Source: Pedobacter lusitanus (lineage in GTDB: Bacteria > Bacteroidota > Bacteroidia > Sphingobacteriales > Sphingobacteriaceae). From it: DNA of 64,000 nt. The stretch is from the NCBI RefSeq assembly GCF_040026395.1, contig NZ_CP157278.1:2542001-2606000 (forward strand), written 5' to 3'. A model generated the notes under the pieces. The model was not told the origin of the DNA and did no database searches. It saw only the letters and a program-made list of their open reading frames with translations. The translations under genes and the position numbers were made by a program. Positions 7,643 to 16,162 of this stretch are shown one piece after another; the stretch's first letter is position 1; each line of letters starts with the position of its first letter.

Positions 7643-9850
7643 ATGAAGAATACCCTAGTGATTGATTTAGAAGCAGAAAAGCAAGAAATCCTGAAGAGAT
7701 ACCGTGCCCTCTTGCGTGCCTGTAAGCCAACATTACAAAAAGGGGATAAAAAAGAAATCAGAAAAGCATTCGATATGGCCCTTGAAAGTCATAAAGACAT
7801 GCGCAGAAAATCTGGTGAACCCTATATCTATCACCCTATTGCTGTGGCTCAAATCGCTGCTGAGGAAATCGGACTCGGAACAACATCTATCGTATGTGCA
7901 CTATTGCATGATGTCGTAGAGGACACGGAAATTACACTCGAAGATATTGAAAGAGAGTTTGGGAAGAAAACTGCCAAAATCATTGACGGCCTGACTAAAA
8001 TTGCAGGTGTTTTTGATTATAACAGCTCTTTACAGGCCGAGAACTTCAGGAAAATGCTGCTTACCCTGGCCGATGATGTGAGGGTAATTTTAATTAAGCT
8101 GGCAGATCGTCTGCATAACATGCGTACCATGGATTTTATGCCAAGGCACAAGCAGTTAAAGATTGCATCTGAAACTATTTATCTGTATGCTCCGCTGGCA
8201 CACAGGCTGGGTTTGTATGCCATCAAGTCTGAGCTGGAAGATCTTTCCATGAAATATCTGGAGCCGGATACTTATAAATTTATTGCGACCAAACTGAATG
8301 AGAAAAAGGCAGAGCGTACGCTTTTTGTTAAACATTTCGTAGAGCCTATCAATGAAATCCTGGCTGAACAGGGTTTTGTAGCCAGCATTTATGGCAGACC
8401 AAAATCTATCCATTCGATATGGAATAAGATGAAAAAGAAAAATATTCCTTTTGAAGAGGTATATGACCTTTTTGCCATCCGTATTATTCTGGACAGCTCA
8501 CCTGAAAATGAAAAAGCAGATTGCTGGAAAGCCTATTCTATAGTTACCGATTTATACCGGCCTAACCCGGATCGTCTGCGTGACTGGGTATCTTCTCCCA
8601 AGGGTAACGGTTACGAATCTCTGCACACCACAGTAATGGGACCTAAAGGTCAGTGGGTTGAAGTACAGATCCGTACACAAAGGATGAATGAGATTGCAGA
8701 GAAAGGTTTTGCAGCCCACTGGAAATACAAAGAATCAAGCAATGACAATGGTCTGGATCAGTGGATTCTGAAAGTGAGGGAAATGCTGAACAATCCGGAA
8801 GCCAATGCACTGGATTTTCTGGATGACTTCAAAATGAACCTGTTTTCGGATGAGATTTTCATCTTTACACCTAAAGGTGCACTGATACAGCTTCCGCTGG
8901 GCGCAACTGCACTGGATTTTGCGTTTGAGATCCATACCGATGTAGGGGCAAAATGTATAGGGGCAAAAGTGAATCACAAACTGGTTCCGCTTTCCTATAA
9001 ACTGCAGAATGGAGACCAGGTAGAAATTATTACTTCTGGAAAACAGGTTCCCAAAGAAGACTGGCTGAATATTGTGGTTACCGCAAAAGCCAAATCCAAA
9101 ATCAAGTCTTCACTTAAAGAGGAAAAAAGAAAAATTGCGGAAGGTGGAAAGGAAACACTGGAACGTAAGCTCAAATCTTTAAAGATTACCTATAACACGG
9201 ATAATCTGAACAAACTGAGTTATTTTTTCAAATTATCTTCTACTCAGGAGCTTTTTATTGCTGTAGCAACCGGAAAGATCGAGTTGAAAGACCTGAAAGA
9301 ATACCTGGCCAGCGAAAAGGAAATTGAAAACAGAGGAACCGAAAGAAATGAAGGACAACAGATTGAGGCTTTATTAAATAAAGTAAAAGGTCCGGAGTCT
9401 GATATTTTACTGATTGGTGAAGATCTGCAGAAAATAGACTATACGCTTGCTGCCTGCTGTAATCCTATTCCTGGTGATGATGTATTTGGTTTTGTAACGG
9501 TAAGTGAAGGAATTAAAATACACCGGACCAATTGCCCGAATGCCGCACAGCTGATGGCCAATTATGGTTACAGGGTAGTCAAAGCAAAATGGAATAAACA
9601 ACAGGAACTTACTTTCCTTACCGGGCTGCATATTATTGGTATTGACGATGTCGGACTGATCAATAATATCACCAAAGTAATTTCCGGAGACTTTAAAGTA
9701 AATATGCGTTCTATTACAGTAGATACAGATAATGGTATTTTTGATGGTTCAATTATGATCTTTGTCAACGATAAAGAGCATCTGGATAACCTGATTAAAA
9801 ACCTGCTGGAAGTAAAAGGGGTAACAGGAGTAACCCGTTTTGACGCGTAG
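7643..9850 (+). CDS. spoT: Bifunctional (p)ppGpp synthetase/hydrolase (RelA/SpoT)
   Basis: At 735 residues this is a full-length RSH protein controlling the stringent response. The HD hydrolase domain is intact (LLHDVVEDTE near residue 88-97). The synthetase domain covers about 235-365 (YGRPKSIHSIWNKM, SPKGNGYESLHTTVMG). A TGS domain is at about 405-465 and a C-terminal ACT domain at about 655-735. An intact HD motif argues for a bifunctional enzyme rather than a synthetase-only RelA. It is followed by a hairpin and the Fur-family gene. Confidence 0.95.
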   Translation: MKNTLVIDLEAEKQEILKRYRALLRACKPTLQKGDKKEIRKAFDMALESHKDMRRKSGEPYIYHPIAVAQIAAEEIGLGTTSIVCALLHDVVEDTEITLEDIEREFGKKTAKIIDGLTKIAGVFDYNSSLQAENFRKMLLTLADDVRVILIKLADRLHNMRTMDFMPRHKQLKIASETIYLYAPLAHRLGLYAIKSELEDLSMKYLEPDTYKFIATKLNEKKAERTLFVKHFVEPINEILAEQGFVASIYGRPKSIHSIWNKMKKKNIPFEEVYDLFAIRIILDSSPENEKADCWKAYSIVTDLYRPNPDRLRDWVSSPKGNGYESLHTTVMGPKGQWVEVQIRTQRMNEIAEKGFAAHWKYKESSNDNGLDQWILKVREMLNNPEANALDFLDDFKMNLFSDEIFIFTPKGALIQLPLGATALDFAFEIHTDVGAKCIGAKVNHKLVPLSYKLQNGDQVEIITSGKQVPKEDWLNIVVTAKAKSKIKSSLKEEKRKIAEGGKETLERKLKSLKITYNTDNLNKLSYFFKLSSTQELFIAVATGKIELKDLKEYLASEKEIENRGTERNEGQQIEALLNKVKGPESDILLIGEDLQKIDYTLAACCNPIPGDDVFGFVTVSEGIKIHRTNCPNAAQLMANYGYRVVKAKWNKQQELTFLTGLHIIGIDDVGLINNITKVISGDFKVNMRSITVDTDNGIFDGSIMIFVNDKEHLDNLIKNLLEVKGVTGVTRFDA

Positions 9851-9886
9851 AGATTTTAAAATTGAATTTTTAATAAAAATTTTAAG

Positions 9887-9937
9887 TTTATCTGTTTAAA
9901 TTGCTTCTGAGTCAGAATGAAGCAATAAACAGATAAA
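9887..9937 (+). terminator. Imperfect hairpin after the RSH gene
   Basis: Arms TTTATCTGTTTAAATTGCTTC (9887-9907, two-base bulge) and 9919-9937 pair over about 18 bp around an 11-base loop. It sits between two plus-strand genes. A weak T-rich stretch follows, so termination or processing is likely but not certain. Confidence 0.5.
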
Positions 9938-9974
9938 TTTTAAAGAGTTTCGCAGGGTTCTGTATAAAAAATGA

Positions 9975-9982
9975 TACCTTTG
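9975..9982 (+). promoter_or_regulatory. -7 box of the Fur-family gene promoter
   Basis: TACCTTTG matches the Bacteroidota -7 consensus TAnnTTTG and lies 17 bases before the ATG. No good -33 TTG is visible at the expected distance. An AAGGAG-like sequence directly follows the box. Confidence 0.5.
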
Positions 9983-9999
9983 AAAGGAGTTTTAAAACT

Positions 10000-10488
10000 A
10001 TGTCTACAAACCATAACAGCGAGTTGGTTAGAAAAATATTCGAAGCTTATCTCGAAAATAAAAGTCTGAGGAAAACGCCTGAGCGTTTTGCCATCTTAGA
10101 AGAAATCTATTCCAGAGATGATCATTTCGATGTAGAAACCCTCTACATCCATATGAAAAACCAGAAATACAGAGTAAGCAGGGCTACCGTGTACAATACA
10201 CTGGAGTTGCTTGTTTCCTGTGACCTGGTTACTAAACATCAGTTTGGAAAGAACATGGCCCAGTTCGAAAAATCGTATGGCTACCACCAGCATGATCATG
10301 TTATCTGCATTGATTGTGGTAAAGTTGTTGAGTTCTGTGATCCAAGGATCCACCAGATTCAGAGCATGGTAGGTGAATTACTGAAATTCGATATTAAACA
10401 TCACTCTTTAAATTTATATGGCAGTTGCTTTGACTGTGCTGCAAAAGCATCCATTAAACAAAAAGAGGATATTAAACACGCAAGTTAA
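10000..10488 (+). CDS. Fur-family metal-responsive transcriptional regulator
   Basis: At 162 residues this has the usual Fur length. The N-terminal winged helix is at about 1-90 (VSRATVYNTLELLVSCDLV). The C-terminal metal/dimer domain includes YHQHDHVICIDCGKVVEFC and SCFDCAAKA, giving two CxxC pairs that normally hold structural zinc. It could be Fur, PerR or Zur; nearby genes do not decide. It is followed 35 bases later by purA and may be co-transcribed with it. No convincing Fur box was found in its own promoter. Confidence 0.92.
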   Translation: MSTNHNSELVRKIFEAYLENKSLRKTPERFAILEEIYSRDDHFDVETLYIHMKNQKYRVSRATVYNTLELLVSCDLVTKHQFGKNMAQFEKSYGYHQHDHVICIDCGKVVEFCDPRIHQIQSMVGELLKFDIKHHSLNLYGSCFDCAAKASIKQKEDIKHAS

Positions 10489-10523
10489 ACAACACAATTA
10501 TAATCTTTTCTTAAATTAAAATA

Positions 10524-11801
10524 ATGACGCAAGTAGACGTGCTTCTTGGCCTGCAATGGGGCGATGAGGGCAAAGGAAAAATTGTTGACGTATTATGTCC
10601 GCAGTATGATTTGATAGCTCGTTTTCAAGGCGGACCGAATGCCGGCCACACCTTAGAGTTTGATGGCAAAAAGTTTGTTTTAAATACTATTCCTTCTGGT
10701 ATTTTCAACAAAGGTACCATGAATCTGATTGGTAATGGTGTGGTAGTCGATCCCATCATTTTAAAAAGAGAACTGGACAACCTGAAAACTGCAGGTCACG
10801 ATCCTATTGCCAATGGCAAACTGGTGATTGCACGTAAAGCACACCTGATTCTTCCTACTCACCAGCTTTTAGATGCTGCAAATGAGCAGAAAATGGGTAA
10901 AGATAAAATCGGTTCTACACTTAAAGGTATAGGCCCGACTTATATGGATAAAACCGGACGTAATGGTTTACGTGTTGGTGATACTACTTTACCGGATTTC
11001 AAAGAGCGTTACAATAAACTGGTTACCAAACACAAAGAATTACTTTCTCATTATAACTTTGAGTATGACCTGACAGAAAAAGAAGCTGCTTTCTTTGAGG
11101 CTATAGAGTTTATCAAAACTATTCCTCATGTAGACAGTGAGCACTTTGTAAACGGTTATCTTAAAGAAGGTAAAAAAGTTCTTGCAGAAGGTGCACAGGG
11201 TACATTACTTGACATTGATTTCGGTTCTTATCCTTTCGTAACTTCTTCTAATACAACTACTGCTGGTGCATGTACCGGTTTAGGTATTGCGCCAAACAAA
11301 ATCGGAAGTGTGATCGGAATTTTCAAAGCTTACTGCACCCGTGTAGGCAGCGGTCCTTTCCCTACTGAGCTTGAAGATGAAGTTGGAGAAAACCTGCGTC
11401 AGGTAGGCCATGAATTTGGGGCTACTACTGGCAGACCACGCCGTTGCGGATGGATTGACCTTCCTGCACTGAAATATGCAATCATGCTGAACGGAGTTAC
11501 TGAAATGGTAATGACCAAAGCTGATGTATTGAGCGGATTTGATACAATCTACGCTTGTACGCACTACGAACATAATGGTGAAACGATTGATTACATGCCG
11601 TATGATATCATTTCTATTAAACCAACACCGGTTGTTAAAGCAATTGAAGGCTGGAAAACTGATATCACTAAAATCACTGAAGTTGGTCAGATTCCTGCTC
11701 AGCTTGCTTCTTATATCGCTTTCCTGGAAAAAGAACTGGAAGTACCGGTAAGATATCTTTCTGTTGGTCCGGACAGAGTACAAACACTGATCCTTCCTTA
11801 A
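10524..11801 (+). CDS. purA: Adenylosuccinate synthase
   Basis: This 425-residue enzyme joins IMP and aspartate using GTP, the first committed step to AMP. The phosphate-binding loop GLQWGDEGKGKIVD is at residues 8-21. Further family motifs are GPNAGHT, GPTYMDKTGRNGLRVGD, GAQGTLLDIDFG and GRPRRCGWIDL. Length and motif order are standard. It lies 35 bases after the Fur-family gene and ends in a strong terminator. Confidence 0.97.
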   Translation: MTQVDVLLGLQWGDEGKGKIVDVLCPQYDLIARFQGGPNAGHTLEFDGKKFVLNTIPSGIFNKGTMNLIGNGVVVDPIILKRELDNLKTAGHDPIANGKLVIARKAHLILPTHQLLDAANEQKMGKDKIGSTLKGIGPTYMDKTGRNGLRVGDTTLPDFKERYNKLVTKHKELLSHYNFEYDLTEKEAAFFEAIEFIKTIPHVDSEHFVNGYLKEGKKVLAEGAQGTLLDIDFGSYPFVTSSNTTTAGACTGLGIAPNKIGSVIGIFKAYCTRVGSGPFPTELEDEVGENLRQVGHEFGATTGRPRRCGWIDLPALKYAIMLNGVTEMVMTKADVLSGFDTIYACTHYEHNGETIDYMPYDIISIKPTPVVKAIEGWKTDITKITEVGQIPAQLASYIAFLEKELEVPVRYLSVGPDRVQTLILP

Positions 11802-11820
11802 GAGATCAATTTACATACAA

Positions 11821-11847
11821 AAGGCGGCCTGGTGCCGCCTTTTTTTA
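11821..11847 (+). terminator. Intrinsic terminator of purA
   Basis: An 8-bp stem AAGGCGGC / GCCGCCTT with a 5-base loop (11829-11833) is followed by a run of T. Confidence 0.92.
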
Positions 11848-11867
11848 TTTAAGCCTGATAGCTGTGT

Positions 11868-13169
11868 ATGATAAAAGAAATACACGACAATTACTACAAT
11901 TTGACTACAATGAACGCTCAGGAATTAATTTCATTTAAACAAAAGGCCTTACAATGGGCAGCTCAGTTTGAGGTGTGCTGTTATTTTGACTCCAATGGAT
12001 ATACTGATCCTTATTCCAGGTATGATTTTCTGCTTGCTGCCGGAGCCCGGCAGGAGTTAAATACTGCCACAGGCAACGCATTTAAAACTTTGCAAACATT
12101 CTCACAGGAGAACCCGGGATGGTTATTTGGTTTACTAAGTTATGACCTTAAAAATGAGATCGAAAACTTAACCTCTGCTAAGGAGAATAAACTGGATTTC
12201 CCGGATTTATTTTTCTTCGTCCCGCAATATCTGGTTGCCGTTAAAAACGGAAATATTGAAGTTCTGGCCGGCCCTGAAGATTTGCCTGACACAATTAGCA
12301 GATTGCAGCTGTCTAAGACCGCTCCTGCCCCCTCATTGCATCCTGAGCCTAAAATGGATAGGAAGACTTACCTGTCTAAAGTAAATGAGCTTAGAGAACA
12401 TATAGCCAGGGGCGATATTTATGAGGTCAATTTCTGCCAGGAGTTTTTCGCAGAAAATGCGGCTATAAATCCTTATGAAGTTTATCTTAATCTGAACAAA
12501 CTATCTCCCACCCCATTTTCAGGTTTTTTCAAACTCCACGGCAAATATATTCTTTCTGCAAGTCCTGAACGTTTTCTGTGTAAACGAGGCGAACAGCTGA
12601 TTTCACAGCCAATTAAAGGAACGGCTAAACGAAGTCATAACCAAATTGAAGATGAACTGATTAAAACAGCTTTAAAAAACAATCTTAAAGAACAGGCAGA
12701 GAATGTAATGATTGTTGATCTGGTCAGAAACGATTTAACGAAAAGTGCAATCAGGGGTACAGTTAAAGTAAATGAGCTTTTTGGCATTTACAGCTTCCCC
12801 CAGGTACATCAGATGATTTCTACGGTAAGCTGCAGAATGAATCCCGAACTGCACCCCGTGGAAGCTATAGCCAATACTTTCCCAATGGGATCTATGACTG
12901 GTGCACCTAAAGTACGGGCCATGGAACTGATTGAAGAAACTGAATGCAGCAGAAGAGGTATTTACTCTGGTGCTTTCGGCTATTTTGATCCTGAAGGTGA
13001 TTTCGATTTTAATGTGGTTATCCGCAGTATCCTTTATAATGAAGAGAAAAAATATCTGTCATTTCAGGTTGGCGGAGCAATCACTTTTGCTTCTTCTGCC
13101 GAAGCGGAATATGAAGAATGTATGCTGAAAGCTTCAGCTATGATTAAAACGCTGAAGGGGCCGCATTAG
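11868..13169 (+). CDS. pabB: Aminodeoxychorismate synthase component I
   Basis: This 433-residue chorismate-binding enzyme would make aminodeoxychorismate for folate. The motif PIKGT (Lys near residue 249) is the form found in PabB, whereas anthranilate synthase has PIAGT. The distal active-site block is present (FPMGSMTGAPKVRAMELIEE, and GGAITFASSAEAEYEECM). No glutamine amidotransferase or PabC domain is fused. The ATG at 11868 is given, but an ATG at 11910 (MNAQELISFKQ) is possible. The stop codon overlaps the terminator stem-loop. Confidence 0.9.
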   Translation: MIKEIHDNYYNLTTMNAQELISFKQKALQWAAQFEVCCYFDSNGYTDPYSRYDFLLAAGARQELNTATGNAFKTLQTFSQENPGWLFGLLSYDLKNEIENLTSAKENKLDFPDLFFFVPQYLVAVKNGNIEVLAGPEDLPDTISRLQLSKTAPAPSLHPEPKMDRKTYLSKVNELREHIARGDIYEVNFCQEFFAENAAINPYEVYLNLNKLSPTPFSGFFKLHGKYILSASPERFLCKRGEQLISQPIKGTAKRSHNQIEDELIKTALKNNLKEQAENVMIVDLVRNDLTKSAIRGTVKVNELFGIYSFPQVHQMISTVSCRMNPELHPVEAIANTFPMGSMTGAPKVRAMELIEETECSRRGIYSGAFGYFDPEGDFDFNVVIRSILYNEEKKYLSFQVGGAITFASSAEAEYEECMLKASAMIKTLKGPH

Positions 13170-13179
13170 CGGCCCCTTC
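13154..13179 (+). terminator. Terminator hairpin overlapping the pabB stop codon
   Basis: Perfect 11-bp GC-rich arms (GAAGGGGCCGC at 13154-13164 and complement at 13169-13179) enclose a 4-base loop. The pabB TAG (13167-13169) spans the loop and the first stem base. The downstream T-rich stretch is modest. Confidence 0.75.
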
Positions 13180-13254
13180 TATAGTTTCTTTCCTGTCAGT
13201 ACCAAGAAATAATCCTTCAACTGATTATTTTATTCTTTACTGCATTCTGCTTTT

Positions 13255-14082
13255 TTAGCGTTGCGGCTTTCCTGTAGGAGAATTAAAGTATCGCTTTGCC
13301 TCTGGCAGATCTCTCTGAATCTGAGCAATCCTTGTGGCATCTGCAGGGTGAGTACTTAAAAATTCTGCCGGTTTCTGTGAACCCTGGCTCACAGCTGCCA
13401 TTCTCTGCCAGAAACTAACTGCATTGGAAGGATCGTAACCGGCCATAGACATAAAAATAAGGCCCAGATGATCAGCCTCCAGTTCTTGTGTTCTGGAATT
13501 AGGTAACAGATAAAAACCCTGCGCGCCAACACCATAGATTTTACTAATAGCTGCCTGTGTGGCTTCAGACTGATTACCGGTCGCAGCACCTAATAAACCT
13601 CCCACACCTTGTGCCAGTGCTGCTTTTGAAGCACGCTCTGAAGAGTGTTGCGCTATCGCATGGGCAATCTCATGTCCCATTACGGTTGCCAGTCCTGCAT
13701 CATCCCTGGTAACAGGTAAAATACCTGAATAAACAGCAACTTTACCACCTGGCATACACCAGGCATTTACTTCTTTACTGTCAATCAGATTAAATTCCCA
13801 TCTGAATCCCTGAATCTGAGCAGCATAACCGTTGGCATTCATATATTTTGTTACTGCCGAGGCAATCTTCTCCCCTATGCGTTTGACTCTCACCGCATCA
13901 GCATTATTTAATATTTTGGTTTTAGGGTCTTTTAAAAGTGTGGTGTAACTCTGTGCTGCAGCAGTCTGCATTTCACTTTCATTGACAAAACTTATGCGGT
14001 TTCTCCCTGACAACGGGACTGTAGAGCATGCGTAGGTCATCGATACTACAGCAGCAATACCCAGCAATGTTAATTTCTTCAT
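13255..14082 (-). CDS. M48-family zinc metallopeptidase, lipoprotein
   Basis: This 275-residue protein has a lipoprotein signal ending at Cys19 (SMTYACS). It is a secreted BepA/Oma1-like peptidase: HEIAH at 137-141 binds zinc, and the third ligand is in QELEADHLG near 200-207. Members act in the periplasm on misassembled outer-membrane proteins. It lies 6 bases after plsY and is the last gene of the nadC-plsY-M48 unit. It converges with pabB. Confidence 0.92.
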   Translation of the reverse strand: MKKLTLLGIAAVVSMTYACSTVPLSGRNRISFVNESEMQTAAAQSYTTLLKDPKTKILNNADAVRVKRIGEKIASAVTKYMNANGYAAQIQGFRWEFNLIDSKEVNAWCMPGGKVAVYSGILPVTRDDAGLATVMGHEIAHAIAQHSSERASKAALAQGVGGLLGAATGNQSEATQAAISKIYGVGAQGFYLLPNSRTQELEADHLGLIFMSMAGYDPSNAVSFWQRMAAVSQGSQKPAEFLSTHPADATRIAQIQRDLPEAKRYFNSPTGKPQR

Positions 14083-14088
14083 CGGTCT

Positions 14089-14742
14089 TTAGTTAATAGG
14101 TGTTTTCTTTTTAAACAGGTAGACTTTTGATTCTTTGCCCTTCAGTAAGCGTTCCAGATTTTTCTGGTGTGTAACCAGAATCAGAATACAGACACACATA
14201 CCATATAACACTTCAGATTTTATCGAAGAGTGAAATATAAAAACAATTCCCAGAGGGAATGTAAAGCCTGCACATATTGAACTCAGCGATACGTATTTTG
14301 TAACCAGAAGCACTACCACGAAGACAAGAACACAAAGCATAGCTGCCGGAAAATTAACTGCCAAAATCATTCCAAAAAGCGTTGCTACCCCTTTACCACC
14401 CCTGAAACCAGCGAAAATAGGGAACAAATGTCCCATTACAGCCGTCACACCTAATGCCAGCTCATAATTAACAAATTGAGAAGAGTTATGTGGCCCGGTT
14501 ACAGACAGACCTATAAAATAGGCAAGTTTTGTAGCAGTGTATCCTTTAGCAATATCTATGGTCATTACAGCCAGACCAGCTTTTTTACCCAATACGCGAA
14601 AAGTATTCGTTGCACCGGCATTTCCACTGCCGTATTCTCTTACGTCAATACCATAAAATGCCTGCCCGATCCAAACCGCTGTCGGGATAGACCCACAGAG
14701 ATAAGCCAGGATAACTGCAGAAATAGAATAGATAGATATCAT
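14089..14742 (-). CDS. plsY: Glycerol-3-phosphate acyltransferase PlsY
   Basis: This 217-residue polytopic membrane enzyme transfers an acyl group from acyl-phosphate to glycerol-3-phosphate, the first step of phospholipid synthesis. The three conserved loops are visible: GSIPTAVWIG, GSGNAGATNTFRVLG and GHLFPIFAGFRGGKGVAT. At least five hydrophobic segments separate them. The gene starts 3 bases after nadC ends, so both are in one operon. Confidence 0.96.
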   Translation of the reverse strand: MISIYSISAVILAYLCGSIPTAVWIGQAFYGIDVREYGSGNAGATNTFRVLGKKAGLAVMTIDIAKGYTATKLAYFIGLSVTGPHNSSQFVNYELALGVTAVMGHLFPIFAGFRGGKGVATLFGMILAVNFPAAMLCVLVFVVVLLVTKYVSLSSICAGFTFPLGIVFIFHSSIKSEVLYGMCVCILILVTHQKNLERLLKGKESKVYLFKKKTPIN

Positions 14743-14745
14743 ACC

Positions 14746-15588
14746 TTAATAGGCTTTTAAACTCATGTCTAAACTTTTAACTGAGTGGGTCAATGCACCC
14801 ATAGAGATATAATCAACTCCACATGCTGCATATTCAGTTATACTTTCTTCGGTAATCCCACCGGATGCTTCTGTTGTAAACCGATGATCGATCAGTTTCA
14901 CAGCCTGTTTAAGGTCAGCAAAGCTGAAATTATCAAGCATAATCCTATTTACCATACCTTTTTCCAATACCTGGTTCAATTCTTCCAGGTTTCTAACTTC
15001 AATCTCTATTTCCAGTTTTTTCCCTTTATCTGCAAGATACTGATTAGCAGCGGTAATTGCATTAGCAATACCACCAGCATAATCAACGTGATTATCCTTG
15101 ATCAGGATCATATCATATAATCCTATCCGGTGATTCACTCCTCCACCTATTCTCACTGCCCATTTCTCCAGATACCGCAATCCGGGAGTAGTTTTCCTGG
15201 TATCCAGGATTTGGGTCTGATAAGGCGCAAGTAATTGGGTAACGTGATGGGTTTTGGTTGCAATACCACTCATTCTCTGCATACAGTTCAGTACGAGTCT
15301 TTCTGCCAGTAAAATGGAATGTGAACTACCACTAACGGTAAAGGCGATATCGCCATATCTGACTGCATCCCCATCCTTCAAAAAGACTTCGGTTTGCAAA
15401 GATGAATCTACCTGGTTGAAAATTTCGATTGCAAGTTCTACTCCGGCAAGTATACCATCCTCTTTAATCAAAAGCTTTGCTTTCCCCTGAGTACCGGCAG
15501 GGATGGTAGACATAGAGGTATGATCGCCATCACCAAGATCTTCGGCAATAGCATTTTTTATAAATAGGTCTATTAATTTCTTATCCAA
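14746..15588 (-). CDS. nadC: Nicotinate-nucleotide pyrophosphorylase (carboxylating)
   Basis: This 280-residue enzyme converts quinolinate and PRPP to nicotinate mononucleotide in NAD synthesis. Family motifs are EDLGDGDHTS, NCMQRMSGIATKTH, DTRKTTPGLRYLEKWAV, GGGVNHRIGLYDMILIKDNH and ITEESITEYAACGVDYIS. A minus-strand TATTTTTG box (15605-15612) lies just upstream of the ATG and may start the nadC-plsY-M48 transcript. Confidence 0.97.
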   Translation of the reverse strand: MDKKLIDLFIKNAIAEDLGDGDHTSMSTIPAGTQGKAKLLIKEDGILAGVELAIEIFNQVDSSLQTEVFLKDGDAVRYGDIAFTVSGSSHSILLAERLVLNCMQRMSGIATKTHHVTQLLAPYQTQILDTRKTTPGLRYLEKWAVRIGGGVNHRIGLYDMILIKDNHVDYAGGIANAITAANQYLADKGKKLEIEIEVRNLEELNQVLEKGMVNRIMLDNFSFADLKQAVKLIDHRFTTEASGGITEESITEYAACGVDYISMGALTHSVKSLDMSLKAY

Positions 15589-15636
15589 AACATGTATTTT
15601 AGATCAAAAATAGCATTTTTACCTAAATTTGCATTA

Positions 15637-16032
15637 CTATTTATCCGGTTCAATCCGTAATTCTGTGATAAAAAAGGTGTTAGCTGTTTTTTTGAGTGTA
15701 ACAGCGACCCTGAATTTCCCGTTTTTCGAGCTTAGGGACAGGATACCAAACCTGTAATTCGGATTCGTATTAATGAGGTGCACTACTGTAGAATTTACAG
15801 GGGTGTTTTTTGTGAAAAATTCTCTGAGTATCTGTTCGGCCTGAGCTTTAGTGTACACATCTTCTTCCTCATTTATGGTTAATTCTACAGATGGGGAAAA
15901 ACTTTTACTGATTTCTTTTGAATTTCCAGTCTTGAATAACGCAGACAGTGAATCCACAATATCCCCCTGAAGCAATCCAGGATTGAATAATTGGGTCACA
16001 AATATCGCCGCCATAAGTAAGGGTCTAATCAT
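15637..16032 (-). CDS. DUF4783 domain protein, exported
   Basis: This 131-residue protein has a signal sequence (MIRPLLMAAIFVTQLF) and a small NTF2-like body (DVYTKAQAEQILREFF, FRVAVTLKK). It matches the Bacteroidota family DUF4783 as I remember it, which often stands next to nadC. It lies 48 bases upstream of nadC on the same strand. Function is unknown. Confidence 0.8.
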   Translation of the reverse strand: MIRPLLMAAIFVTQLFNPGLLQGDIVDSLSALFKTGNSKEISKSFSPSVELTINEEEDVYTKAQAEQILREFFTKNTPVNSTVVHLINTNPNYRFGILSLSSKNGKFRVAVTLKKTANTFFITELRIEPDK

Positions 16033-16162
16033 ATTCTAAAGATAACAATAAATACGCACACAAATTATGCCATTAAATTATAAGATTATATTTTAAATAC
16101 ATAGATAGTATAAAGACACATTTGTAACTTAGCCATTGACTATAAACCAAATACGAAACAAA

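Noticed and set aside
16136..16162. TTG start for the fucosidase nine codons upstream
   Set aside because: The signal peptide begins right at ATG 16163, and the extra residues would precede it.
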